Below are positions 19,049 to 27,846 of a stretch of DNA of 64,000 bases, piece by piece. Numbering within the stretch: position 1 is the stretch's first letter; every line of letters starts with the position of its first letter. This DNA comes from Coriobacteriaceae bacterium (GTDB lineage Bacteria > Actinomycetota > Coriobacteriia > Coriobacteriales > Coriobacteriaceae), in NCBI GenBank assembly GCA_902399975.1, contig CABOHA010000001.1, forward strand, positions 831,397 to 895,396, in the 5' to 3' direction. The notes beneath the pieces were generated by a model. The model saw nothing but the letters and a program-made list of their open reading frames with translations. It ran no database searches and was not told the DNA's origin. The translations under genes and the position numbers were made by a program.

Positions 19049-21826
19049 TTGGCGCGCGGATCTGCACAAAACGCCAAAGGCAATAAGGCCAATAACCAAC
19101 CGGCATCTGTTAAGGGTGCCGGTTCCCATCTGCGTGCCAATAAGGGCCACGAGTCCGAGTTTGATGAGTTTGAGCCCTTGGTCGAGCCTTCGGCCAATCG
19201 CGATATCGCCGGTGTGGTCATCGCCGTTTTGGCGATCGCGTCCTTCATTGCCGTGATCTCTCCGGCAACAGCGCCCGTGACGGCTGCGGTTGCCGGTTTC
19301 TACCACCTGGGCTTTGGTCTGGGCGCCTACGTGCTGCCGATCGTCATCTTGCTGTTTGCCGCCACGCTCTTTTTGGGTGAGGACTCGCCGCTCAACGTGC
19401 GCTCTGTTGCGGGCGGCGCCTTGGTCTTTATCGCCGTCGTCTCCATTCTTTCGTTGATGGTGCCGGGTACGAGCGATTCGTGCGACCTTATGTTTACGCC
19501 GCAGAACCTTTCCGTGTCGGGCGGCTACATTGGCGCCTTTATCGCAAGTGCCTTGCAAAATGCCCTGGGTAAACCTATCGCCATGGTTGTCTTGCTGGGG
19601 CTTGTCGTCGTTGGTTTGGTCATTATCGGCTTTTCGGTGGGTGGCGTTTTGCGCTCCGCACGCGATCGCGCTGCCGATTTTGCCGAGCGTCGACGTGCCG
19701 ATGTCAATGCGAGCCCGTGGGGCGATGAAGAGGCCCTGTCTGTTCCCGGCGTTGCTCGTCCGCACCTGAGCATTCTGCGCCAGAAGGGGACTGACGCCGC
19801 GGTGACCACGGTCATGGGTGGCGATGTCGACCCGGTTTTGGATGACGACGAGGACGATGACCCGTTTGTCGACGTATCCGAGTCGGTTGAAGCCGAGCGG
19901 GCCAAGACCACGCTGTTGCCGCGCCGCCATGCCAAGAAGGGCAAGTCTGCGCCTAAGCTCAATACGAGTGAGCCCGACCCGTCTTGGTCCGATAGCGAGA
20001 TTGAGCTCACCGAGGGCGATGACGAGGACGACGAGGCTCCGATTGAGACCGCAAAGACAACTTTGCTGCCGCGTCGCCATGCAAAGCGCGGCCAGGTAAC
20101 CGGCCAGCTTTCGATGGAAGACGACCCCGATAAGATCGACGAGTCCGAGCCGCCGTTTGCCGTGAATCCCGTCTCGGCCGCACCTCAGATTCCCGACTTC
20201 CTGAAGCATCCCAAGGTTGCCGATGCGCCTGCCACGAGTGCTATCGAATCGGCTGCGGCTCGTGATGGGGGAGTGGACGACGGCGCCGCAGATAACGAGG
20301 GCGAAGAGGAGGACGGCCTCAAGCTTCCGCCGCTCGAAATCCTGCATGCCAACCCGCAGTCGGCTTCCGCCGCGTCTTCGGACAAGGAGCTGGAGCAGAC
20401 CGCTGAGTCACTGCAATCCACCTTGCTTGAGTTTGGCCGCAGTGCCCGCGTGGTCGGCTGGATCGCCGGCCCCACGGTGACGACCTTTAAGCTGCAGCCC
20501 GGTGAGGGCGAGCGTGTGAGCAAAATCTCGAGCCTCGAGGACGATATCGCGCTTTCGCTCGCTGCCCAGTCGGTGCGTATCTTTGCCCCGATCCCCGGCA
20601 CCTCGCTCGTGGGCATCGAGATTCCCAACCGCAAGCGCCAGAACGTCAATCTGGGCGACGTGCTGCCCTATGTGAAGGGCGGTCCGCTCGAGCTCGCCAT
20701 CGGCCGCGACGCCGAGGGCACGCCGGTTGTCGCCGACCTCGCCAGGATGCCTCACCTGTTGATTGCCGGTACGACCGGTTCTGGTAAGTCGGTGATGATC
20801 AACTCCATCATCACGACCTTGCTCATGCGCGCCCTTCCCGAGGACGTTCGCCTGATTATGGTCGACCCCAAGCGCGTCGAGCTTGCGGGCTATAACGGTC
20901 TTCCGCATCTCTATGTGCCCGTGGTGACCGAGCCTAAGCAGGCCGCGAGCGCTCTGCAATGGGCTGTGTCCGAGATGGAGCGTCGCCTGAAGGTCTTCGA
21001 GCGTCTCAACGTACGTAAGATCTCGACCTACAACGAAAAGCAGGCTGCTGGCGAGTTTGAGCATTACGACAACCCGCCGCAAAAGATGCCCTACCTGGTC
21101 ATTATCATTGACGAGCTCTCTGACCTGATGATGGTCGCCGGTAAGGATGTCGAGGCCTCGATCGTGCGTATTGCACAGCTGGGCCGTGCCGCCGGTATTC
21201 ATCTTATCGTGGCCACGCAGCGCCCCAGCTCCAACGTGGTGACGGGCCTCATCAAGGCTAACATCACCAACCGCATCGCCTTTAACGTCGCCACGGGCAT
21301 CGACTCGCGCGTCATCATCGACCAGATGGGCGCCGAGAAGCTCACCGGTTTGGGCGACATGTTGTTCTCCAAGGTCGACTGGGGCAAGCCCCGCCGTATC
21401 CAGGGCTGCTTTGTCTCGGATGATGAGATCAACGAGATTGTCGAGTTCGTCAAGTCGCAGAGCGAGCCCGACTACCACGAGGAGATTCTGTCCGCCGTGG
21501 CGCCCGCTTCCATGTCCATGGCTGGTGGCGGCGGCATTGTCCGCACCGGAGTCGCCGAGCCGCAAGACGATGATCCGCTCATTTGGGAAGCCGCCCATAT
21601 TGTGGTGGAATCGCAGCTTGGCTCCACATCTGGCCTGCAACGTCGTCTGAAGGTTGGCTATGCGCGTGCCGGGCGTATTATGGACATGCTGGAAGAAAAG
21701 GGTGTCGTCGGCCCGCCCGACGGTTCTAAGCCGCGCGAGGTCCTGTTGGACGAGGAGGGGCTTGCCGCGCTGGAATCTGTCGACGCCGAGATGGCACGTG
21801 AAGATCGTGAGTTTGGAGGATTCTGA
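19049..21826 (+). CDS. ftsK: DNA translocase FtsK/SpoIIIE
   Basis: This 925-residue septal DNA pump clears chromosomes during division. Four membrane segments lie at about residues 52-72, 90-112, 118-138 and 175-200. An acidic linker (about 205-430) contains an exact repeat of AKTTLLPRRHAK at residues 285-296 and 335-346. The RecA-like motor has Walker A GTTGSGKSVMI near 574 and Walker B YLVIIIDELSDLMM. The C-terminal winged-helix gamma domain reads LQRRLKVGYARAGRIMDMLE. The start is TTG 19049, right after the rnj stop. The stop overlaps the next ATG as TGATG. Confidence 0.95.
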   Translation: MARGSAQNAKGNKANNQPASVKGAGSHLRANKGHESEFDEFEPLVEPSANRDIAGVVIAVLAIASFIAVISPATAPVTAAVAGFYHLGFGLGAYVLPIVILLFAATLFLGEDSPLNVRSVAGGALVFIAVVSILSLMVPGTSDSCDLMFTPQNLSVSGGYIGAFIASALQNALGKPIAMVVLLGLVVVGLVIIGFSVGGVLRSARDRAADFAERRRADVNASPWGDEEALSVPGVARPHLSILRQKGTDAAVTTVMGGDVDPVLDDDEDDDPFVDVSESVEAERAKTTLLPRRHAKKGKSAPKLNTSEPDPSWSDSEIELTEGDDEDDEAPIETAKTTLLPRRHAKRGQVTGQLSMEDDPDKIDESEPPFAVNPVSAAPQIPDFLKHPKVADAPATSAIESAAARDGGVDDGAADNEGEEEDGLKLPPLEILHANPQSASAASSDKELEQTAESLQSTLLEFGRSARVVGWIAGPTVTTFKLQPGEGERVSKISSLEDDIALSLAAQSVRIFAPIPGTSLVGIEIPNRKRQNVNLGDVLPYVKGGPLELAIGRDAEGTPVVADLARMPHLLIAGTTGSGKSVMINSIITTLLMRALPEDVRLIMVDPKRVELAGYNGLPHLYVPVVTEPKQAASALQWAVSEMERRLKVFERLNVRKISTYNEKQAAGEFEHYDNPPQKMPYLVIIIDELSDLMMVAGKDVEASIVRIAQLGRAAGIHLIVATQRPSSNVVTGLIKANITNRIAFNVATGIDSRVIIDQMGAEKLTGLGDMLFSKVDWGKPRRIQGCFVSDDEINEIVEFVKSQSEPDYHEEILSAVAPASMSMAGGGGIVRTGVAEPQDDDPLIWEAAHIVVESQLGSTSGLQRRLKVGYARAGRIMDMLEEKGVVGPPDGSKPREVLLDEEGLAALESVDAEMAREDREFGGF

Positions 21827-23337
21827 TGGCTGCACGCTTTGGTGACATGCTGCTCGAGCAGCGTCGCCGAATGGGCCTTTCCATTCAGCAGGTCGCCAAC
21901 ACCATCAAAATCAGGCCGCAGATCATCGAGTTTTTCGAGACCGGTAACTTTGCTTCGATGCCGCCGCGCGGCTATGCGCAGGGCATGATTTCGAGCTATG
22001 CTCGCTTTTTGGGCCTCAATCCGCGCGAGGTCGTCAATGCCTACTTTGACGAACTGATGGCATACGAACGCGAGACGTCGCAGCAGGGCGGTCGTTTCCA
22101 GGACGCCGCCGGCTACGTCAATTCGCGTTCCTCTGTCGATAACGGGCGCTTCCTGATGGTTCAGGGCGGTCGTTCGACTCGCTATGGACAGCGTCCTCAG
22201 CAGGCCGGTTATATTACCGAGACGGGTTCGGGCGAGGAGATTCGCTCGCAGCGTGACCGGTTCCGCAGTACGCCGATGCCCGAGGACCGTGCACTTCCCG
22301 CTGCCCGCGGCGTGGCGCGTGACCCTCGTGCCGGCTACGGCGACGGCGGCTATTCCGATCGCGGTCACCGTGGTATCTCTGCCGGTCGTGCTCGCGGCGG
22401 CTATGCGGACGCCGATACCACGCAGGTGACGCCGCGTCTTCGCTCTCAATCACAGCCGTGTGGCCAGCGCCCTTCGGCTCCGCGTTCGGGCCAGCGTGGC
22501 TATCAAGGCCGCGGTGAACTTGCGCCCCGCTCGGGTCAGCGCGGCCTTCAGGGCCAGGGTGGCTATCGTGGCCGTTCCGATAGCAATCGTGGTCGTATGC
22601 CTCAGGGAGGCGGCCGCAGCAGTTCCAGTCGTGGACGCGGCGGATCTCGTACTCCTCAAAACAACGGGCTCGATCCGCGTATCGTCTACGCTGGCGTCGG
22701 TGCCGTGGCGTTGCTGCTGATCGTGCTCATCGTGGTACTTCTGCGCGGCTGCGCATCTTCGACGCCCGAAACCACGCCCGAGACGCCTGCTGCTACCAAG
22801 ACGACGACCAAGAAGTCTTCTAAGAAGACCGAAACGGTCGACGAGGACGAAGACACCGATGAGGCGACGGATGAGTCGACCGGTTCGGACGCCACCAAGA
22901 CGACGGCTAAAAAGGAAGAGAACGAGGCAACGAAGGTCAAGGTCTCCGTTGCCAAGGGAAAGACCGCGTGGATTGAGGTCAAGGTCGACGGAAAGTCGGT
23001 CTATGGCGCCCAGGCGACTGGCCCCTTTGAGCAGGAGTACACGCCCGAGTCCTCGATCGAGATCACCACGTCCAAGCCTTCCGATGTCACCGTTACCAAG
23101 AACGGCGAAAAGGTCCGTTACGATACCAAGACCTCGGGCGTGGCGCGTGTGACGATCACCGTTCCCAAGAAGGAGACGACTGGTTCCGAGAATGGTGAAA
23201 GTTCTGATGGTACCGACACCACCGATGGTGCCGACACCACCGACGGCACCGATGCCCAGTCCACGGATGGCGCCGATACCGCAACTGACGGCCAGACGCC
23301 CACCGATTCTACCGACTATTCGTACGATAGCTACTAA
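21826..23337 (+). CDS. rodZ: RodZ-like helix-turn-helix membrane protein
   Basis: This 503-residue bitopic protein has an N-terminal RodZ-type HTH (about residues 5-75, LLEQRRRMGLSIQQVANTIKI, then SYARFLGLN). A Gly/Arg/Gln-rich linker of about 180 residues includes APRSGQRGYQG and APRSGQRGLQG. One membrane helix lies at about 286-308, followed by a Thr/Lys/Asp/Glu-rich stretch, a beta-rich DUF4115-like domain (about 370-450) and a Thr/Asp tail with TDGTD-type repeats. RodZ links MreB to cell shape. Its overlap with ftsK and the order before pgsA match ymfM in Bacillus. Linker and tail are unusually long. Confidence 0.8.
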   Translation: MAARFGDMLLEQRRRMGLSIQQVANTIKIRPQIIEFFETGNFASMPPRGYAQGMISSYARFLGLNPREVVNAYFDELMAYERETSQQGGRFQDAAGYVNSRSSVDNGRFLMVQGGRSTRYGQRPQQAGYITETGSGEEIRSQRDRFRSTPMPEDRALPAARGVARDPRAGYGDGGYSDRGHRGISAGRARGGYADADTTQVTPRLRSQSQPCGQRPSAPRSGQRGYQGRGELAPRSGQRGLQGQGGYRGRSDSNRGRMPQGGGRSSSSRGRGGSRTPQNNGLDPRIVYAGVGAVALLLIVLIVVLLRGCASSTPETTPETPAATKTTTKKSSKKTETVDEDEDTDEATDESTGSDATKTTAKKEENEATKVKVSVAKGKTAWIEVKVDGKSVYGAQATGPFEQEYTPESSIEITTSKPSDVTVTKNGEKVRYDTKTSGVARVTITVPKKETTGSENGESSDGTDTTDGADTTDGTDAQSTDGADTATDGQTPTDSTDYSYDSY

Positions 23338-23363
23338 GCCGCTCGTACGCGAAAGGAAACATC

Positions 23364-23861
23364 ATGGCTAAAGATTCCAGCTTCGACGTCGTGTCCGAGG
23401 TCAACATGCAAGAGGTCGACAATGCCTTCCAGCAAACCACGCGCGAGATTTCCCAGCGCTATGACCTGAAGGATTCCGGCGCCACGATCGAGCTTTCGAA
23501 GGGCGACAAGCTCTTTACGATCAACGCCCCGGCCGACTTTGTCTCCAAGCAGATTATCGACGTGCTGAGCTCCAAGCTCATCAAGCGCGGCATCGACCTC
23601 AAGGCTGTCTCGTGGGATGCTCCGCAGGCGGCATCGGGCGGCACCGTGCGCGTGCTCGGCCATATCGTCGAGGGTATCGACCAGGCGACCGCCAAGAAGA
23701 TCAACAAGGACATCAAGGACCAAAAGCTCAAGGTCAAGGTGACTATCGAGGCCGACAAGCTGCGTGTTTCCTCTGCTTCGAAGGACGCGTTGCAGACCGT
23801 GATCCAGTTCCTGCGCGACCAGGACTACGGCCAGCCGCTGCAGTTCACCAACTACCGCTAA
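23364..23861 (+). CDS. YajQ family nucleotide-binding protein
   Basis: This 165-residue protein begins MAKDSSFDVVSEVNMQEVDNA and contains YDLKDSGATIEL and QVKVTIEADKLRVSSASKD-like segments of the UPF0234/YajQ family. Members bind c-di-GMP or nucleic acids in some bacteria; the role here is unknown. GAAAGGAAAC precedes the ATG. It sits between rodZ and rimO and is probably in the same transcript. Confidence 0.9.
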   Translation: MAKDSSFDVVSEVNMQEVDNAFQQTTREISQRYDLKDSGATIELSKGDKLFTINAPADFVSKQIIDVLSSKLIKRGIDLKAVSWDAPQAASGGTVRVLGHIVEGIDQATAKKINKDIKDQKLKVKVTIEADKLRVSSASKDALQTVIQFLRDQDYGQPLQFTNYR

Positions 23862-23888
23862 TATCATTCGAAAGGACTGCTCTCCAAC

Positions 23889-25238
23889 ATGGATACACCG
23901 TTGGGCTCCGTGCTCTACATCACCCTCGGGTGCGCTAAGAACGAGGTTGACACCGACCGCATGCGTTCTCTTTTGACCGCCGCGGGCTACGAGGAGGCAT
24001 TCGACCCACAGGATGCCGATATCGCCATCGTCAATACATGCTCGTTCCTCGCCTCCGCAACGTCCGAGAGCATCGAGACCACGCTCGAGCTCGCCAACGA
24101 GGTTCAGGACGGCGTTCGTTCTTGTCCCATCGTCATGTGCGGCTGTGTGCCGTCGCGCTATGGCGACGACCTGCCTGACGAGCTGCCCGAGGTCGCTGCC
24201 TTTGTGAAGGCCGACGAGGAGGACGGCATCGTGGCGGTCATCGATGGCGTGCTGGGTGTCGAGCGTGAGATCGCCGCCTATATTCCGCAGGTCAAGCGCA
24301 CTGTCGAGGGCGCTGTCGCCTACGTCAAGATTTCCGATGGCTGCAACCGCTTCTGCAGCTTCTGCATGATCCCCTATATTCGCGGTCGCTATCATTCGCG
24401 CAATGCCGAGAGCATTATCTCCGAGGTACGCGACCTGGTTGCCGGCGGTGTGCGAGAGATCGTGCTGATCGGCCAGGACACGGGTATTTGGGGCACCGAC
24501 TTTGCCGACGAAGACGTCACCGATGGCTCGCCGCGCAATCTGGCGCAGCTGCTGCGCGCCGTCGCCGAGGCCGTGCGTCCGCAGAACGTCTGGGTCCGTG
24601 TGCTCTACCTGCAGCCCGAGGGCATGACCGACGAGCTTATCGATACGATTCGCGATACGCCCGAGGTGCTGCCTTATATCGATATCCCCGTGCAGCACTG
24701 CGACGCGCGCATCCTCAAGGCTATGTGCCGTTCTGGTTCGCGCCAGGAGCTCGAGGACCTGTTCCGCGATCTGCGTGAGCGTATCCCCGGCATCGTGATC
24801 CGTTCCACGGCCATGGTCGGCTTCCCGACCGAGACCGACGACGAGTTCCGCGACCTTATCGACTTTATGGACACCGTCGGCTTTGACTACACGAGTGTCT
24901 TTGCCTACTCGCAGGAGGAGGGCAGCCTGGCCGCTAAGATGGAGGGTCAGGTCGATGAGGAGGTCAAGCTCGAGCGCGCCCAGGAGGCCATGGACCTGGC
25001 CGAGTCGCTCGGTTTTGCCGCCACCGCCGCACATGTGGGCGAGCGCGCCCAGGTGATTGTCGACGGCATCGAGGAGACCGAGGACGGCGCCGAGCTGATC
25101 GGCCATGCTTGGTTCCAAGCGCCCGATTCCGATGGCGCGGTGCACTTGGACGCCAGCGAGGCGTCCGTGGGCGATATTCTGACGGTCGAGTTTACCGATA
25201 GCTTCTGCTATGAGCTTATCGGTCATGTTGTGGAGTAG
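23889..25238 (+). CDS. rimO: Ribosomal protein S12 methylthiotransferase RimO
   Basis: This 449-residue radical SAM enzyme adds a methylthio group to the conserved Asp of ribosomal protein S12. The N-terminal domain has YITLGCAKNEVDTDRM, the RimO signature, then NTCSFLASATSES and CGCVPSRYG. The radical SAM motif is CNRFCSFC, and a TRAM-like domain forms the C-terminus. GAAAGGACTG lies upstream of the start. rimO-pgsA-cinA-recA order is common in Gram-positive bacteria. Confidence 0.94.
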   Translation: MDTPLGSVLYITLGCAKNEVDTDRMRSLLTAAGYEEAFDPQDADIAIVNTCSFLASATSESIETTLELANEVQDGVRSCPIVMCGCVPSRYGDDLPDELPEVAAFVKADEEDGIVAVIDGVLGVEREIAAYIPQVKRTVEGAVAYVKISDGCNRFCSFCMIPYIRGRYHSRNAESIISEVRDLVAGGVREIVLIGQDTGIWGTDFADEDVTDGSPRNLAQLLRAVAEAVRPQNVWVRVLYLQPEGMTDELIDTIRDTPEVLPYIDIPVQHCDARILKAMCRSGSRQELEDLFRDLRERIPGIVIRSTAMVGFPTETDDEFRDLIDFMDTVGFDYTSVFAYSQEEGSLAAKMEGQVDEEVKLERAQEAMDLAESLGFAATAAHVGERAQVIVDGIEETEDGAELIGHAWFQAPDSDGAVHLDASEASVGDILTVEFTDSFCYELIGHVVE

Positions 25239-25247
25239 GAGAGCATC

Positions 25248-25886
25248 GTGGCAAACGAGAGCAATAAGGAACTGACGAGTGTTTGGACGCCCGCCAACAT
25301 CGTGACGTGTGTGCGCATCGTCTTTATCCCGGTGTTCATGATCGTGTCGGCGCTTTCTCACACGAGTGTTGCCGGTACAGATTGGAGCACCTTCGACGGC
25401 CCGCTCGCCGCTGCAGCCTTCATTCTGTATGTTATCCTGTCGTGCACCGATAAGGTCGACGGTTATCTGGCGCGTTCGCGCAATGAGATTACCGACTTCG
25501 GTAAATTCTTGGACCCCATTGCCGACAAGCTGCTCGTGTTCTCGGCCTTGCTGCTGTTCTTGGACTTTGGCGCCGTGTCGGTTTGGTCCGTGTTCATCAT
25601 CTTGTTCCGCGAGCTGTTGGTAAGTGCCCTGCGCATGGTTGCGAGTGCCGCCGGCGTGGTCGTTGCCGCCGATAAGCTTGGCAAGTACAAGACGGCGACC
25701 ACGATGGTCTCCATCTGCGGTTACCTGTGCGTCTTTGCGATGGCCGGCTTGCACCTTGGCCCGCTGATGCTGACGCTCGGCATCTACTCGGTGTCGCGCT
25801 TCCTGTACGCCGTTGCCGTTGTCCTGACCGTTATCTCGGGCGCCCAGTACTTCTGGAACTGCCGCAAGATCGTCTTTTCGGTCTAG
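25248..25886 (+). CDS. pgsA: CDP-diacylglycerol-glycerol-3-phosphate 3-phosphatidyltransferase
   Basis: This 212-residue membrane enzyme makes phosphatidylglycerophosphate, the first committed step to phosphatidylglycerol. The CDP-alcohol phosphotransferase motif is DKVDGYLARSRNEITDFGKF continuing to LDPIADK (D-x2-DG-x2-AR-x8-G-x3-D-x3-D). Four to five hydrophobic segments follow. The start is GTG 25248 with GGAGAGC upstream. A second member of this family lies at 46.1 kb. Confidence 0.93.
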   Translation: MANESNKELTSVWTPANIVTCVRIVFIPVFMIVSALSHTSVAGTDWSTFDGPLAAAAFILYVILSCTDKVDGYLARSRNEITDFGKFLDPIADKLLVFSALLLFLDFGAVSVWSVFIILFRELLVSALRMVASAAGVVVAADKLGKYKTATTMVSICGYLCVFAMAGLHLGPLMLTLGIYSVSRFLYAVAVVLTVISGAQYFWNCRKIVFSV

Positions 25887-25892
25887 GTTCTG

Positions 25893-26429
25893 GTGGGTAT
25901 GACGGACTCTTTTGAGCAGATTTCCGCACATAACGAGGAGCTGGCGCGTCATATTGTCGAGCGCGCGAGCGCTCGGGGCGTGACGGTTTCGACGGCTGAG
26001 TCGCTGACGGCAGGTATGATCGCCTCGACGATTGCCGATATCCCGGGCGCCTCGGCGGTGCTGCGTGGCGGTGCGGTGACCTACTGCGATGAGATCAAGC
26101 ATCGCGTTTTGGGTGTTGATCAGGAGACGCTCGACCGCTATACCGCGGTGTCGCATCAGACCGCGCGCGAGATGGCGGCGGGTTCGCTGGAGCTGTACCA
26201 GAGCGATATTGCCGTGAGCGCAACGGGTTATGCCGGCCCCGGCGGCGGCACTGAGGACGATCCGGCTGGCACTTTCTATATTGGCTGGGCGTATCGCGCG
26301 GCTGATGGGGAAGTGCCGGTCGTGGACTCTGTGCGCTGCCACTATGAGGGCGACCGTTCGCGTGTTCGTGCCCATGCGGTCGCGGAGGCATTGGGACGCA
26401 TTGCCCTTGTGCTCAACTCTATGGAATAG
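25893..26429 (+). CDS. CinA C-terminal domain protein (nicotinamide-nucleotide amidase type)
   Basis: This 178-residue protein corresponds only to the C-terminal amidase domain of CinA (PncC type). Motifs are STAESLTAGMIASTIADIPG near residue 34, GGAVTYCDEIKH, and SATGYAGPGGGTEDDPAGTFYIG. It converts nicotinamide mononucleotide to nicotinic acid mononucleotide in NAD salvage. The N-terminal MoCF domain of full CinA is absent. The start is GTG 25893 or ATG 25899; ribosome binding is weak for both. It lies upstream of recA as in Bacillus and Streptococcus. Confidence 0.9.
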   Translation: MGMTDSFEQISAHNEELARHIVERASARGVTVSTAESLTAGMIASTIADIPGASAVLRGGAVTYCDEIKHRVLGVDQETLDRYTAVSHQTAREMAAGSLELYQSDIAVSATGYAGPGGGTEDDPAGTFYIGWAYRAADGEVPVVDSVRCHYEGDRSRVRAHAVAEALGRIALVLNSME

Positions 26430-26439
26430 ACGTGTTTTC

Positions 26440-26457
26440 AGGGGCCTTAGGGCCCCT
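26440..26457 (+). terminator. Weak hairpin after the cinA-type gene
   Basis: AGGGGCC and GGCCCCT form a 7-bp stem with loop TTAG just downstream of the stop. There is no T run, so termination would be inefficient. Confidence 0.3.
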
Positions 26458-26535
26458 TAATTGTGGAGATAGGGACCTTAGGCTCATTTGGCGTTTGTGC
26501 TGGTTGTAGACGTAATTTTGCCTGCCTTGTTCATA

Positions 26536-26597
26536 TTTGGTCCTTTGTGGTCAAGCATTTGGTCAGTGTTTGGTCGGCGTTTGGTTGGGTTTTGGAA
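26536..26597 (+). repeat. Phased TTTGGT(C) repeats upstream of recA
   Basis: GGT motifs, mostly within TTTGGTC, start at 26539, 26549, 26561, 26572, 26583 and 26594, that is at intervals of 10, 12, 11, 11 and 11 nt, about one helical turn. They end about 30 nt before the recA -35. The spacing could let a protein bind along one face of the DNA. Confidence 0.6.
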
Positions 26598-26627
26598 AGG
26601 TCGGCTGCATATGATTTATCTGAACGG

Positions 26628-26656
26628 TTGACCACGAACAGCCGTTCGTTTATTAT
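26628..26656 (+). promoter_or_regulatory. recA promoter with internal SOS (LexA) box
   Basis: TTGACC (26628-26633) and TATTAT (26651-26656) are separated by exactly 17 nt. The spacer contains CGAACAGCCGTTCG (26635-26648), a perfect match to the Gram-positive SOS box CGAAC-N4-GTTCG, so LexA bound there would block RNA polymerase. Confidence 0.92.
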
Positions 26657-26686
26657 CGATGCAGGTTGTTAAGAGGAGGGCTTTTC

Positions 26687-27835
26687 ATGGCCAAGAATTC
26701 AGGTCCCGTACGTACCGTTCATGCTCGCACGACGGGTAAAGAGCGCGATGAGATGATCGCCACCACCAAGGCCGAGATCGAGAAGAAATTCGGCCAGGGT
26801 TCCATCATGAGGTACGGCGACGGTGGCCCCGAGCTCGAGGTCGAGGCCATCCCTACGGGCGCTCTGGCACTCGATGCCGCTCTGGGTATCGGCGGTGTGC
26901 CGCGCGGCCGAATCGTCGAGATCTACGGTCCCGAGTCCTCCGGTAAGACGACGCTTTCGCTCGAGATCCTGGCCGAGGCCCAGGCAATGGGTGGCGTGGT
27001 GGCATTTATCGATGCCGAGCACGCGCTCGATCCCACGTATGCCGCGCGCATTGGCGTGGATATCGACGAGGTACTGATTTCCCAGCCTGATACGGGTGAG
27101 CAGGCGCTCGAGATTGTTGACATGCTCGTGCGTTCCGGCGCCATCGATGCCATCGTCGTCGACTCCGTCGCCGCGCTGACCCCGCGTGCCGAGATCGAGG
27201 GAGAGATCGGCGATACCACGGTCGGTTTGCAAGCTCGCCTGATGAGTCAGGCGCTCCGCAAGCTCGCCGGCTCGCTGTCCAAGTCCAACACGACATGCAT
27301 CTTCATTAACCAGCTGCGAGAGAAGATCGGCGTCATGTTCGGCAACCCCGAGACCACGACGGGCGGCCGCGCCCTTAAGTTCTTCTCTTCGGTGCGTATC
27401 GACATTCGCCGCATCGATAGCATTAAGCTCAAGGATGAGGTTATCGGTAACCGCGTGCGTGCCAAGGTCGTTAAGAACAAGGTGGCAGCTCCGTTCCGTT
27501 CTGCTGAGTTCGACATCATGTACGGTACGGGCATCTCTAAGGAGGGCTCGATTCTGGACATGGCTGTCGAGTGCGGCATTTGCAAGAAGATGGGCTCCTG
27601 GTTTGCCTATGGCGAGGACAAGCTCGGCAACGGTCGCGAGGCCGCCAAGGCGTTCCTGCGCGAACACCCCGATTGCGCCGACGAGATTGAGCATAAGGTC
27701 CGCCTTGCCTGCGGGCTTGAGTTTGATGACGATGCTCCGTCCGAGGTCGAGCTGACCGATCAGCCTGCGCCTGAGGAGTTTGACGAGCTTTACGCCATCG
27801 ATGGTTCCGCCATGCTCGATGATGACGACGAGTAG
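26687..27835 (+). CDS. recA: Recombinase RecA
   Basis: This 382-residue recombinase forms filaments on single-stranded DNA, drives strand exchange and triggers LexA self-cleavage. Walker A is GPESSGKTT, the pseudo-Walker B region reads [15 protein letters not shown], and [19 protein letters not shown] and [15 protein letters not shown] are invariant RecA segments. The C-terminal 35 residues are strongly acidic. ATG 26687 is preceded by AAGAGGAGGG; the open frame adds seven unlikely residues upstream. It is followed directly by recX. Confidence 0.98.
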   Translation: MAKNSGPVRTVHARTTGKERDEMIATTKAEIEKKFGQGSIMRYGDGGPELEVEAIPTGALALDAALGIGGVPRGRIVEIYGPESSGKTTLSLEILAEAQAMGGVVAFIDAEHALDPTYAARIGVDIDEVLISQPDTGEQALEIVDMLVRSGAIDAIVVDSVAALTPRAEIEGEIGDTTVGLQARLMSQALRKLAGSLSKSNTTCIFINQLREKIGVMFGNPETTTGGRALKFFSSVRIDIRRIDSIKLKDEVIGNRVRAKVVKNKVAAPFRSAEFDIMYGTGISKEGSILDMAVECGICKKMGSWFAYGEDKLGNGREAAKAFLREHPDCADEIEHKVRLACGLEFDDDAPSEVELTDQPAPEEFDELYAIDGSAMLDDDDE

Positions 27836-27846
27836 CGGTTACGCTC

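Noticed and set aside
23334..26375. A 1013-residue minus-strand open frame
   Set aside because: It covers yajQ, rimO, pgsA and the cinA-type gene in antisense; these four have clear motifs and ribosome binding sites.
26536..26597. GGT repeats upstream of recA as a CRISPR-like array
   Set aside because: Units are about 11 nt, without spacers or cas genes; they are phased short motifs only.
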